A DNA stretch of 64,000 nt, taken from contig LR877165.1 of assembly GCA_903995115.1 (NCBI GenBank), positions 248,001 through 312,000 of the forward strand, given 5' to 3'. Below the pieces are notes generated by a model that was not told the DNA's origin, made no database searches, and worked only from the letters and a program-made list of their open reading frames with translations. Shown here piece after piece: positions 9,715 to 19,842 of the stretch (its first letter is position 1; each line of letters begins with the position of its first letter). This stretch comes from Angomonas deanei (Eukaryota; Euglenozoa; Kinetoplastea; Trypanosomatida; Trypanosomatidae). The position numbers and the translations under genes are program-made.

Positions 9715-10055
9715 TGTAGGTAAAATAACTTTTGATAGCGAAAAAAAAACCTATCGCGAAAAAAAAAAAGCAGTGAGGAGAGAAAAAGTACTAGGCAACG
9801 GATAACAAACGAAAAGGAAAGCAATGTATAGGTACGCACAGTCCTTATGGTTGCACTCCTGTTATCGGTGATTATTACATGGATAGGTGTTAGTTACTAT
9901 ATGGTTCTGAAAAATTATATACTTTAATGGTTTTACGCAGCTCTATTCTGGTGGGGAAAAAAAGACATCCAACCACACAACAAATAAAAAAAAAAAAAAT
10001 GTTAACTCTATTATTATGCCATGATAGGCATTTCTTTTTTTATTGTATTTTATAT
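9715..10055. other. Intergenic region between the coiled-coil gene and PEPCK copy 3
   Basis: 341 bp. The first 39 bases match the PEPCK spacers; the rest is unique A/T-rich sequence with short A tracts. I see no gene. Confidence 0.7.
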
Positions 10056-12890
10056 TTAGCGCTTAGAAGACGCGCTTCTGGTGCGCTTTCTGCTTTGTGG
10101 ACTCTTAAAAGACCGAGAACTGCGTCGTGATGTTTGCTCCTCTTCTTCTTCATCCTCGTCGGAAGAAGAGACGTCCCGGTTTGAGAAGAGTGGCTGCTGA
10201 GGCAGTGGGGAAGGTGCAGCGAGTGGTCCTGGGGTAGGCACGGGCGAGAGCCCCATGTGCACAAAACTCGGCGTGCTGGGCGGTGGCATGCTGCGTGTAA
10301 GGGTCGGCGCCCGTTGAGAGGTAGAAAGACGCTCCACGACGCCAGAAAGACGACTCAGACGGTTGTTCTCCTCCTCAATGGCGTGCAGTTTTTCCTCCAC
10401 CCGTTCGTAGCGGCTCCTCCACTCAATCTGTTCCTGTTCCAGCTGTAAGTTCCGCTGGAGGGCGTCCTGTAGCTTGCTGAGCGGATCAGTGCCAGAGGGT
10501 TTGGCGTCGGAGGCCCCGAATGTGGCGCGTAGCGACTGCACTTTATCCAAATTCGTGTGGAGTGTGTCGGAGTAGCGCATCTCCTCGTACTTGGCGAGGG
10601 TATTCGACTTGGCCAGCGCGGCGCGACGGGCGACATCGTTGTCCTTGTACAAGTCCAACTCTCGCTGGATCACCTGGCAGCGTGCCTCTGTTTCGAGTAG
10701 CTGCTGGTACAAGTCCCCAGCCCGCTCCACGCCGGAACGCTCCAACAGCTGCAGACGGTTCATGGCCGTTTCGTAGTCGGCGGAAAGTTGGGCATAGCGG
10801 GATCGTAACTGTTCCACTTCCTCGGAAGACGGACCGGAGGCGGCGTCACCTTGCTGAAGACGCATCACCTGCAGGTCGCTCTCGAGGAGTGTGGCGCGCT
10901 CATCGGCCTCGCGTCTCGCCTCCTCGGCACGCTCCCTCGCCTTGTTGGCCGACTCCAGCTCAAACAACAGCAAGTCTCGGTGTTCCTGGTGGCGTCGGTT
11001 GGCTTCTGTCTCCACACGAATGTCATTTTCGATTCGTTTCCATGCCTCGTCCATGTCGTAGCCGCGCTCGGCTAAAACGTCAATAGCGGCCTTTTGTTGC
11101 GCCATGCGTACTTGCATTTCTGAAATCGTCAGGAGGCTTTCCCTGTACTCGGTCAACGCCGCCGCCGTCTCCTGACTAAAGTGTTCGAGGTTGTCATCAC
11201 CGGCAGTGGCAGCTGGGTTGCTGTCGTTTTCGTCGTCGTCGTCCTTGACGGCAATCGTGTTTAGATTGGTTCTTAAAGCGTCAGCGCGGGTTAACGCGGC
11301 TTCGACATGACTCAACACCAACGCTGACGAGTTCTCCTTCTTGGCGTCCACCTGCAGCGTGTACCGCAGCGCCTCGACGATGCTCTCCACGCTCATCTTG
11401 TAGTCGGCTAGCAGCTCCTTTAGCTGAGCCAGTCGTCTGTCAGCCACCTTCCGCCACGCTGCCTTCCTATCCGCCTCGTACTCTACATCCAACAGCTTTT
11501 CCGCGTATTGCTCAGCGGTCTCCTCGAGTTGACTCGTCAGCGAGGCGACTTCCGCCAGTAAACCCTTCTTTTCCCCTTCGAGCGTCACACTCTTCAGGCA
11601 CTCCTCCTCCAGTGAACGGCGGAGCGCATTGTAGTTGGATACACTAACGTCGCACAGCTGCGTCTTTTCCTCCAGCAGGGCCACCAACTCCTCACTCCGC
11701 TCCAGCAGCTTTTGACTATACGCCATGAGCGAAACATTTTCCTGTCGAAGATGGTCCATCTTGGAAAGTTTCTCCTGTTCCTGCTGTAATGCATCTTTTG
11801 TGGATTCCACCGTAATGGCCATTTCGTCCAAACTCACCTGGAGACACGCCGACCGTTTCACCTCCGCCGCATAGGCTTGCTGTCCCTCCGCTAACCGCTT
11901 TTCTGCCTTGTCCAGTGTCGATGTCAGTTTCGACAGTTCGTCCGACAACGCCTTACCCTTCTCTGTCAAAACACTATTTTCTTTTTGCAACTGTCCTAGC
12001 AGTTTAATGTCCTCATCGCACGCTTTTAGGTCTGATACCAACGAGCGAATGCTCTCATCACGCAAAGATACGGTCTCCTCCAGACCGGCCAGACGCGACT
12101 TGAGCGCGTTCAACTCAGCCGCAAGACGTGCATTGGTGTCCTTTTCTTGCGCTAAAGAGGCAGAAAGATCCGCAATATCCTCATCGCGAACACGGTCGGC
12201 TAGTTCATCAAGAGCAGCTTGTAGGCTACGAATCTTTTCAGCGGAGTCATCGGCAGTCTTTTGGTTGTTGCTGGACTGCTTCTGCAGCTCGCGGAGCTGT
12301 GCCTCCAAGTTGCGTTTCTCCTGCTCAGAGGCGTCTAGTGCCTGACTCAAACGCTCAGCAGCATCCACAGCGTTGGCTAGCTCCTGTTCGAGGCTCGCAA
12401 CAGCGGCCTCACTTTTTTGGGATGAGGCACCCACCTCGGCTTCCTTGGCGGCGAGGCGAGACTCAAGAGCGGCTACCTGAGAGCACAATTCAACGATCTC
12501 GGCCTCAAGTGTTCGTCCGTTGGCGGCCAGATCACGGTTGCGCGCCACTTCAGCCTCTAGTTCAGCCGTACGTTCACCTAACTGTCGCTGTAGTCCATCC
12601 ACATCCTCGTCGCGGACGCGATCAGCCAGTTCGTCAAGGGCGGCCTGCAACCTACGGATCTCCTCAGCAGAATCGTCAGCAGCCTTCTGGTTGTTAGTGG
12701 ACTTTTTCTGCAGCTCGTGGAGCTGTTCCTCTAGGTTTTTAATCACGGTTACGCGCCACTTCAGCTTCCAGTTGGGCCGTACGTTCGTTGAGTTCTCGCT
12801 GTAGTTCGTCCACGTCCTCATCACGAACACGGTCGGCCATCTCATCAAGGGCGGCCTGCAGTCGGCGGATCTCTTGTTCGGAATCGGCAT
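10056..12890 (-). CDS. Giant repetitive coiled-coil protein, C-terminal segment
   Basis: About 900 residues, the C-terminal third of the gene spanning 10056-17572. The first part (to about 12000) still consists of the repeat modules seen upstream. It then becomes unique heptad-rich coiled coil, and ends in a Pro/Ser-rich region, an acidic run (SSDEDEEEEEQ) and a basic tail rich in RS and KR (RRSSRSFKSPQSRKR). The basic tail could be a nuclear-localisation or microtubule-binding signal, but that is speculation. The frame joins the middle segment at about 12736, where seven extra bases, absent from the sister repeat near 14305, interrupt NRDLEE and introduce a stop. The ATG at 12890 reads an out-of-register frame and is not a real start. 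Confidence 0.75.
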   Translation of the reverse strand: MPIPNKRSADCRPPLMRWPTVFVMRTWTNYSENSTNVRPNWKLKWRVTVIKNLEEQLHELQKKSTNNQKAADDSAEEIRRLQAALDELADRVRDEDVDGLQRQLGERTAELEAEVARNRDLAANGRTLEAEIVELCSQVAALESRLAAKEAEVGASSQKSEAAVASLEQELANAVDAAERLSQALDASEQEKRNLEAQLRELQKQSSNNQKTADDSAEKIRSLQAALDELADRVRDEDIADLSASLAQEKDTNARLAAELNALKSRLAGLEETVSLRDESIRSLVSDLKACDEDIKLLGQLQKENSVLTEKGKALSDELSKLTSTLDKAEKRLAEGQQAYAAEVKRSACLQVSLDEMAITVESTKDALQQEQEKLSKMDHLRQENVSLMAYSQKLLERSEELVALLEEKTQLCDVSVSNYNALRRSLEEECLKSVTLEGEKKGLLAEVASLTSQLEETAEQYAEKLLDVEYEADRKAAWRKVADRRLAQLKELLADYKMSVESIVEALRYTLQVDAKKENSSALVLSHVEAALTRADALRTNLNTIAVKDDDDENDSNPAATAGDDNLEHFSQETAAALTEYRESLLTISEMQVRMAQQKAAIDVLAERGYDMDEAWKRIENDIRVETEANRRHQEHRDLLLFELESANKARERAEEARREADERATLLESDLQVMRLQQGDAASGPSSEEVEQLRSRYAQLSADYETAMNRLQLLERSGVERAGDLYQQLLETEARCQVIQRELDLYKDNDVARRAALAKSNTLAKYEEMRYSDTLHTNLDKVQSLRATFGASDAKPSGTDPLSKLQDALQRNLQLEQEQIEWRSRYERVEEKLHAIEEENNRLSRLSGVVERLSTSQRAPTLTRSMPPPSTPSFVHMGLSPVPTPGPLAAPSPLPQQPLFSNRDVSSSDEDEEEEEQTSRRSSRSFKSPQSRKRTRSASSKR

Positions 12891-15800
12891 GGACCTTCTG
12901 AAGTTTGGCGACTTCCTTCTGATCAGACACCTGTTTCTTCAGGGTGTCCAGCAGCCTTAGATCTTCGTCGCATGCCTTTAGGTCCGATACCAACGAGCGA
13001 ATGCTCTCATCGCGCAAAGATACGGTCTCCTCCAGGCCGGCCAGACGTGACTTGAGCGCGTTCAACTCAGCCGCAAGACGTGCATTGGTGTCCTTTTCTT
13101 GCGCTAAAGAGGCAGAAAGATCCGCAATATCCTCATCGCGAACACGGTCGGCTAGTTCATCAAGAGCAGCTTGTAGGCTACGAATCTTTTCAGCGGAGTC
13201 ATCGGCAGTCTTTTGGTTGTTGCTGGACTGCTTCTGCAGCTCGCGGAGCTGTGCCTCCAAGTTGCGTTTCTCCTGCTCAGAGGCGTCTAGTGCCTGACTC
13301 AAACGCTCAGCAGCATCCACAGCGTTGGCTAGCTCCTGTTCGAGGCTCGCAACAGCGGCCTCACTTTTTTGGGATGAGGCACCCACCTCGGCTTCCTTGG
13401 CAGCAAGGCGAGACTCAAGAGCGGCTACCTGAGAGCACAGTTCAACGATCTCGGCCTCAAGTGTTCGTCCGTTGGCGGCCAGATCACGGTTGCGCGCCAC
13501 TTCAGCCTCTAGTTCAGCCGTACGTTCACCTAACTGCCGCTGTAGTTCGTCGATGTCCTCATCACGGACACGGTCGGCTAGCTCATCGAGGGCGGCCTGC
13601 AGCCTACGGATCTCCTCGTTTGCCTTCTGGTTATCCGACGACTGTTTCTGCAAGTCACGGAGCTTTGCTTCTAGATTCTGGTTGCGCTCCACTTCAGTCT
13701 CCAGCTCAGACGAACGTTCATTCAGCTGCCGCTGCAGCTCATCCACATCCTCGTCACGAACACGGTCAGCCAGCTCATCGAGTGCAGCCTGCAGACGGCG
13801 AATCTCCTCAGCAGAGTCATCAGCGCTCTTCTGGCTATTATCAACTTGCTTCTGCAGCTCAAGAAGCTGTGACTCTAGGTTCTGTTTCTCCTGTGCGGAT
13901 ATGTCTAGTGCCTGACTCAAACGCTCAGCAGCATCCACAGCGTTGGCTAGCTCCTGTTCGAGGCTCGCAACAGCGGCCTCACTTTGTTGGGATGAGACAC
14001 CTACCTCGGCTTCCTTGGCGGCAAGGCGAGACTCAAGAGCGGCTACCTGAGAGCACAGTTCAACGATTTCGGCCTCAAGTGTTCGTCCGTTGGCGGCGAG
14101 ATCACGGTTGCGCGCCACTTCAGCCTCTAGTTCAGCCGTACGTTCACCTAACTGTCGCAGTAGTTCATCCACATCTTCGTCGCGGACGCGATCAGCGAGT
14201 TCATCAAGGGCGGCCTGCAACCTACGGATCTCCTCGTCGGAATCGTCAGCAGCCTTCTGGTTGTTAGTGGACTTTTTCCGCAGCTCGTGGAGCTGTTCCT
14301 CTAGGTCACGGTTACGCGCCACTTCAGCTTCCAGTTGGGCCGTACGTTCGTTGAGTTCTCGCTGTAGTTCGTCCACGTCCTCATCACGAACACGGTCGGC
14401 CAGCTCATCAAGGGCGGCCTGCAGTCGGCGAATCTCTTGTTCGGAATCGGCAGCGACCTTATGAAGTTTGGCGGCTTCTTTCTGATCAGACACCTGTTTC
14501 TTCAGGTTGTCCAGCAGCCTTAGGTCTTCGTCGCATGCCTTTAGGTCCGATACCAACGAGCGAATGCTCTCATCGCGCAAAGATACGGTCTCCTCCAGGC
14601 CGGCCAGACGTGACTTGAGCGCACTCAACTCAGCCACAAGACGTGCATTAGTGTCCTTTTCTTGCGCTAAAGAGGCAGAAAGATCCGCAATATCCTCATC
14701 GCGAACACGGTCGGCTAGTTCATCAAGAGCAGCTTGTAGGCTACGAATCTTTTCAGCGGAGTCATCGGCAGTCTTTTGGTTGTTGTTGACGACTGCTTCT
14801 GTAGCTCGCGGAGCTGTGCCTCGAGATCACGCTTCTCCTGCTCAGAGGCGTCTAATGCCTGACTAAGACGCTCAGCAGCGTCCACAGCGTTGGCTAGCTC
14901 CTGTTCGAGACCTGCTCGCAACAGCGGCTTCACTTTGTTGGGATGAGACACCTACCTCGGCTTCCTTGGCGGCAAGGCGAGACTCAAGAGCGGCTACCTG
15001 AGAGCACAATTCAACGATCTCGGCCTCAAGTGTTCGTCCGTTGGCGGCCAGATCACGGTTGCGCTCCACTTCAGTCTCCAGCTCGGCCGTACGTTCACCT
15101 AACTGTCGCTGTAGTTCATCCACATCTTCGTCGCGAACACGGTCGGCCATCTCATCGAGAGCGGCCTGCAGCCTACGGATCTCCTCGGCGGCGTTCTGGT
15201 TATCAGACGACTGTTTCTGTAGCCCACGGAGCTGTGCTTCTAGGTCACGATTACGCGCCACTTCAGCTTCCAGTTGGGCCGTACGTTCGTTGAGTTCTCG
15301 CATTAGTTCATCCACATCCTCATCACGAACACGGTTAGCCAGCTCATCGAGAGCAGCTTGCAACTTACGGATCTCCTCAGCAGAATCGTCAACAGCCCTC
15401 ACGCTATTACCGGCTTGTTTCTGTAGCTCGCGGAGCTGCGCCTCTAGGTCACGATTACGCGCCACTTCAGCCTCTAGTTCAGCTGTACGTTCATTTAGTT
15501 GTCGCTGTAGCTCGTCGATGTCCTCATCACGAACACGGTCGGCCATCTCATCAAGAGCGGCTTGCAGACGGCGAATCTCTTCAGCGGAATCATCAGCAGC
15601 CCTTTTGGTTGTTGCTGGATTGCTTCTGTAGCTCACGAAGCTGTGCCTCGAGGTCACGCTTCTCTTGCTCAGAGGCGTCTAATGCCTGACTAATACGCTC
15701 AACAGCTTCTGCAGCGTTGGCGAGTTCTTGTTCGAGGCCCACAACAGCAGCTTCGCTCTGTTGGGATGAGACGCCTACCTCGGTCTCCTTGGCGGCAAGG

Positions 15801-15900
15801 CGAGACTCGAGCGCAGCTACTTGGGAGTTCAGTTCAACTATCTCGGCCTCAAGTGTTCGTCCGTTGGCAGCGAGATCACGGTTGCGCGCCACTTCAGCCT
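12000..15900 (-). repeat. Nested tandem repeats coding for coiled-coil modules
   Basis: A long cassette recurs at about 952-bp spacing (around 12000-12730 and 12950-13690), again in part near 14500-14760, and truncated forms lie near 14830-15070 and 15650-15890. Between them are about 200-bp short modules. Sequence identity between neighbouring cassettes is very high at DNA level, which implies recent homogenisation and makes this stretch prone to collapse or mis-joining during assembly. Confidence 0.85.
12739..15657 (-). CDS. Giant repetitive coiled-coil protein, repeat-rich middle segment
   Basis: Tandem coiled-coil modules. A short module of about 65 residues carries RRLQAALDELADRVRDEDVD followed by ELQRQLNERTAELEAEVARN. 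A longer cassette carries RTLEAEIVELCSQVAALES and the DLSASLAQEKDTNARLAAEL stretch. The pieces lie in three frames (15657-14872, 14951-14715 and 14637-12739). Comparison with sister repeats shows that the breaks are insertions: one base near 15603, net four near 14910 and net two near 14788. The repeats recall the long heptad proteins of the kinetoplastid cytoskeleton (flagellum attachment zone or basal body type), but I do not recognise a specific orthologue. Confidence 0.75.
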
Positions 15901-17572
15901 CCAGCTCGGCCGTACGCTCATCCAACTGTTGCTGTAGTTCGTCAATGTCCTCATCACCGACACGGTCTGCCAGTTCGTCAAGGGCAGCCTGCAGCCTACG
16001 GATCTCCTCGTCGGCCTTCTGGTCATCCGACGACTGTTTCTGTAACTCACGGAGCTGTTCCTCTAGGTCGCGCTTCTCCTGCTCGGAGGCATCCAGTTCC
16101 TGGCCTAGGCGTTTAGTGGCGGCTGCAGCATCCACTAACGCATTTTCCTTTTCAGCGATTTCCTCTTCTAGTTTCTTGTTGGCTTCCTTCAAGTCCTTTT
16201 CGCTTATTTCTAGCTCGACGATGCGATTTTTCTGAACTCTCGCCAGTCTTTCCTGCTCCTTGGTCGACTGTTGCAGTTGGGCGCTAACGGTCTCCAGCTC
16301 TTGGTGAAGTGCCTCCTCCTTCTTGGCCCGCAGCTCCACCTCCTCGGAGTAGGTCTGGATCAGCTGGTCTTTATTTTCATTGATGGCCAACTCTTCTTCA
16401 TTAGGGGTTGGTCCATTTTCCAGTTGCCGTTCGAGCTGACGGACGGTGCTCTCCGACTGTTTATTCTTCTGGAGGAGGTCGGAGTACTTTTGCTGATAGT
16501 CCTCCCAGTCGGACAAAGAAACGGGTGCCCGCTTGGCGAGCTCCGCCGCGAGCTGATCAATCGTCTCCTGCAGCGCATCACTGTTGCGAAGGGCATTTTC
16601 CAGTTCCTTGTGTCCCATCTGACTCGATTCCGATCGTGCGTGCTGCAACTCCCGTTCCGCGGCGGTCCGCTCGTCGTCGAGGGTGTTGCGTAGTTGATCG
16701 AGCTCCTCTCTCGCAGCTTGCAGCTCGTCTTCTAGCCGCTGACGGGCAAGAGGGTCGTTATCGTAGGTGGACCTAGGATACTCGGAGAGGGAGGCTGGTG
16801 GCTGGGCTGCCTGATCTGCCGGGGATAGGGCGTTTCGAAGCCTTTCCAGCTCCGCCTCTAATTCCGAATTCTGACGAGACAGATCCACAATACAGGCATC
16901 CTTCTCACGCAAGTCCTCCTTCATGCGGCCGACGACGACCTGCGCACCGCCTTGTTCCCCTTCTAGCAGGAACTGACCTCGGAGGTCGGCGTGGGCGCGG
17001 TCTAGGTCCAGCTTGGCGCGGCGGAACTCCTCCTCGAGGTCGTTGAGCTGATTGCGAAGGCTCTCGCAGCTCCGTCGGTAGTTCCCGGTCTCCTCCTCGG
17101 CGCGGGACTTGGCCTCTATCGCCGACTGCAGCCGACTATTCAGCAAGTCCTTCTCCGCCTGATACTTGGCGACAAGATCACGGTAGTAGATGCGCCCCTG
17201 TTCACTCCGCTCTCGTAGCTCCTGGGCGTTGTCGAAGGACCACCGCAGCTTGGCACACTCATTGTAGAGATCATCCCGTGTCATGAGGTCGAGCTGTGGT
17301 CGTACGGCTGGGGTAGGGGGCGCTCTGGTGTAGTACGGGGGTTCTTCAATCCCGCTCTGGACGGCCATCGAGATGGGGTTGTGTAGGACCTCATACCGGC
17401 TGCGCTCTAGCGGGCTCGGGGTGTGGTCGTAGAAGCCAGACGGTGTCTCCCTGCCAGCGGAGGGGGTCGACTGATTCTGAGCGGCCAGTCGCTGCTCTCG
17501 TAAAATATCAAATGAACTCTTGTAATTGTTGACCGAGGTGTTATACCCTCGATTTCCCCAGTTGGAGCTCAT
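15593..17572 (-). CDS. Giant repetitive coiled-coil protein, N-terminal segment
   Basis: About 659 residues from a convincing ATG at 17572. The first 130 residues are non-coiled, rich in Ser/Pro/Tyr (SSFDILREQRL, TPSPLERSRYEV). From about residue 140 to the end the sequence is continuous heptad coiled coil with Glu, Lys, Leu and Gln dominance, and at about residue 500 the tandem modules begin. The segment ends at KQSSNNQKGC, where one base too many in a C3T4 run (coding strand A4G3) ejects the frame; the next frame resumes with AADDSAEEIRRLQ. Fourteen A residues directly abut the ATG on the coding strand. A structural or cytoskeletal scaffold role is likely from composition alone. In total the gene would encode about 2,500 residues. 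Confidence 0.8.
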   Translation of the reverse strand: MSSNWGNRGYNTSVNNYKSSFDILREQRLAAQNQSTPSAGRETPSGFYDHTPSPLERSRYEVLHNPISMAVQSGIEEPPYYTRAPPTPAVRPQLDLMTRDDLYNECAKLRWSFDNAQELRERSEQGRIYYRDLVAKYQAEKDLLNSRLQSAIEAKSRAEEETGNYRRSCESLRNQLNDLEEEFRRAKLDLDRAHADLRGQFLLEGEQGGAQVVVGRMKEDLREKDACIVDLSRQNSELEAELERLRNALSPADQAAQPPASLSEYPRSTYDNDPLARQRLEDELQAAREELDQLRNTLDDERTAAERELQHARSESSQMGHKELENALRNSDALQETIDQLAAELAKRAPVSLSDWEDYQQKYSDLLQKNKQSESTVRQLERQLENGPTPNEEELAINENKDQLIQTYSEEVELRAKKEEALHQELETVSAQLQQSTKEQERLARVQKNRIVELEISEKDLKEANKKLEEEIAEKENALVDAAAATKRLGQELDASEQEKRDLEEQLRELQKQSSDDQKADEEIRRLQAALDELADRVGDEDIDELQQQLDERTAELEAEVARNRDLAANGRTLEAEIVELNSQVAALESRLAAKETEVGVSSQQSEAAVVGLEQELANAAEAVERISQALDASEQEKRDLEAQLRELQKQSSNNQKGC

Positions 17573-17927
17573 TTTTTTTTTTTTTTATGGTTTAACAAAC
17601 AAAAAAACAATAATAATAATTTTTTAATATACTATTTCTAGATGGAGGCTTTTTTTTTCTTTCCCCTCTTTTGTGACAAATAAATTATTATTGCACAAGT
17701 TGGAAGAAAAAGCCTATTTTTAAAACTACTTTCTGTGGATTTTTTTTTTATTACTCTAAATAGTATTAACTGTAAAAAATAAAAGAGAGAGAAATGATAA
17801 AAGGTGTTTCACAGAAAAATGTGTGGTCGACTAAAATCAGTTAACCTAGGAAAAGGAAAATTGAAGAAATGTGCGTTTATTACAGAATTATATGTAAAGA
17901 GTTTGATTTTCTACTTATTTTTACTTT
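17573..17927. other. Intergenic region between YchF and the coiled-coil gene
   Basis: 355 bp, A/T-rich with several T8-T9 and A runs. It begins with the A14 leader of the coiled-coil gene (17573-17586). No gene is visible. Confidence 0.7.
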
Positions 17928-19067
17928 TTATTTTGCAGTGGGGGCGTTGTGGTCCACAATCATCACGTCACCATCCTGCATAATGTAATGTTCATCCACG
18001 GTCTGCATTTGCATCTCCGCGGACTCCAAGTTGGGCATCGCACGAAACCGATCGGCGTTCATAATTTTTGCCTTTAAAAAGTGTTTTTCAAAGTCGGAGT
18101 GAATCTCTCCGGCAGCCTCTCGCACCGTCGCGCCTTTCGGTACCGTCCACGCATGCGTCATTTTAGGGCCAACGGTAAAAAACGTTTGCAGTTGGAGTAA
18201 GTCTCGATAGACTTTCCACATGAGCACCTCTCCCCGGGGCTCCTTGATGTCGTAGGCCTCCAAGAACTGAATGCGTTCCTCGCGGCTGGTAAGGTTAGAG
18301 GTCTGTTCCTCAATGCTGGCCGACACGCGACAGGTATTCGCCTCGCCAAATTTTTCTTCCATTAGTTTCGAATATGCATTGCCGGTGACAACGTTGTCTT
18401 CCTCGACATTGAGCACATACAAGAGTGGCTTCCCACTGAGCAGTTGATACCCCTCTAGCCACTGCGCCTCCTGTGACGTCGGGGGCCGCTTGGCAAAACA
18501 CTCGTGGACACTCTTTCCATCCTCCAGTGCTTCAATAATACGTTTCATAAAGTTCATTTCGACATCGCCACTTTTTTTCACGCGGGCCGACTTGGCCGCT
18601 CGCTTTTCCATAACCTCTAAATCCGACAGGACGAGCTCATTGGTGAGGACGGCGGCGTCACTGAGCGGATTCGGGGGGCCAAACCCGTTTTTAGAGTCCT
18701 CAAAGCACCGCACCGTGTGCAACAACACCGTACAGTTACGAATATCGTTTAGAAACTTATTCCCCAGCCCCAATCCTTTCGAGGCGCCGGCGATGAGGCC
18801 CGCCACATCGGTCAGATCCACTTCCACGTCCACCAGCCGATAAGAATCTTTATCCTTGGCGCCACAAAACTTGCGAAATTCTCGCATGCGATCGTCGTAG
18901 AGAACGACTTTTCCTTTATTCGCGTCGATCGTGCAAAATTCATAGTTGCCGGTTTTCGCCTGCTGACTGCAGGTGAGGGCGTTGAAGAGGGTGGACTTGC
19001 CAACGTTGGAGAGACCAACGATACCGGCGCTACGTCGCTTCAGCAGGGTCTGCGAAAAACGAAACAT
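17928..19067 (-). CDS. YchF/OLA1-family P-loop NTPase, probably mitochondrial
   Basis: Obg-related GTPase/ATPase of the YchF family, a ribosome-associated translation or stress factor. Visible elements are G1 GLSNVGKST, a G2-like FCTID, G3 DVAG in LTDVAGLIAGASKGLGLGN, and the degenerate G4 NVEE in LYVLNVEED, which in this family replaces NKxD and favours ATP. The C-terminal TGS-like domain ends with YIMQDGDVMIVDHNAP. At 379 residues it is slightly longer than bacterial YchF (about 363). The extra N-terminus, MFRFSQTLLKRRS, is basic and lacks acidic residues, as in a mitochondrial presequence. The sequence looks closer to the bacterial or organellar type than to cytosolic OLA1. The frame is intact. 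Confidence 0.92.
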   Translation of the reverse strand: MFRFSQTLLKRRSAGIVGLSNVGKSTLFNALTCSQQAKTGNYEFCTIDANKGKVVLYDDRMREFRKFCGAKDKDSYRLVDVEVDLTDVAGLIAGASKGLGLGNKFLNDIRNCTVLLHTVRCFEDSKNGFGPPNPLSDAAVLTNELVLSDLEVMEKRAAKSARVKKSGDVEMNFMKRIIEALEDGKSVHECFAKRPPTSQEAQWLEGYQLLSGKPLLYVLNVEEDNVVTGNAYSKLMEEKFGEANTCRVSASIEEQTSNLTSREERIQFLEAYDIKEPRGEVLMWKVYRDLLQLQTFFTVGPKMTHAWTVPKGATVREAAGEIHSDFEKHFLKAKIMNADRFRAMPNLESAEMQMQTVDEHYIMQDGDVMIVDHNAPTAK

Positions 19068-19842
19068 ACGTTTGTCGTGATTGTTTTATTAATGGGTGTC
19101 TGCTTACAGGAAAAAAAAGAGAGAGAGAAAAAAGGAAAAGAAGAAAAGTAGGTGGATATCTTCGTTGGAATGCGAGCGCATTTTTTTTTTTTTTTTGTTT
19201 GTTGTTCATTGTTGTTATTGGTTTATTTTATTTGTTGTTGTACATGAGGAAAACAAATTAGGATACGGAAGAAACTAATAACAGCGATGTGCACAACCTC
19301 AAAAAAAAAAAAAATTATTGTATCGCTGTTATTATATTATTTAATGGTACATTATACATTTGTTTTTTTTTTTTGTCGACTGTGATTTGTTTTCGTTATT
19401 TTCATAACTTTTCTTGGTTTGTCTTGTTTTTGTTATTTTTTTCTTATATTAGTAGATCTATACGGAATATAAAAAGACTAAAATGAAAAAAAAAAAAAAA
19501 AACACTCACACAAAAAAACAAAGAACAATACAGCGAAAAACGATGATACTCTCTACGTAAACTTTTTTTCTTTTGATTTTTGTTTAATTTTGACTTGCGA
19601 GTCTTTTTTAGTATTATTTTTTTTTCTTTTTTTTTTTTTTTTTTTTTTGATTTGTTAATTTTAACAAATATATCAAAATGACCTGGAAGGAAAACAAAGG
19701 GAAAACAAAAAAAGAAACGGTAGTCGCATAAAATGTAAAGATTAAAAAAAAAAAACTATAGTAATGTCAAAAAAAAAAAAAAAGAACACAAAAAAAGTGT
19801 CTCTTCTTATTTTTCTTTTCTTCATATTTCTGTTGTATGTGG
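19068..19842. other. Intergenic region, homopolymer-rich
   Basis: 775 bp, the largest gap in the window. It contains many A and T tracts of 10-20 bases, including a T-rich block at about 19618-19648. No coding sequence or RNA gene is apparent. Confidence 0.7.

Larger units (their letters stand above)
3977..9753 (-). repeat. Tandem PEPCK array, 2,080-bp period
   Basis: Start codons at 5554, 7634 and 9714 are exactly 2,080 bp apart. Two complete units (CDS plus 502-bp spacer) are nearly identical, including the spacers. The third unit shares the CDS and only about 39 bp upstream of its start (to about 9753) before the sequence diverges; the downstream flank of copy 1 diverges at its stop codon. 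This is a homogenised head-to-tail amplification of the kind common in kinetoplastids. Confidence 0.95.

Noticed and set aside
4142-9723. Long plus-strand open frames (about 473 codons) opposite each PEPCK copy (4142-5563, 6222-7643, 8302-9723)
   Set aside because: They are exact antisense shadows caused by the GC-rich third positions of the PEPCK codons, have no family resemblance and run against the transcription direction of the whole window.
12128-14464. Plus-strand open frames in the coiled-coil repeats, rich in Ser/Arg or Gln/His/Pro
   Set aside because: They recur with the repeat modules and are compositional shadows of the coding strand.
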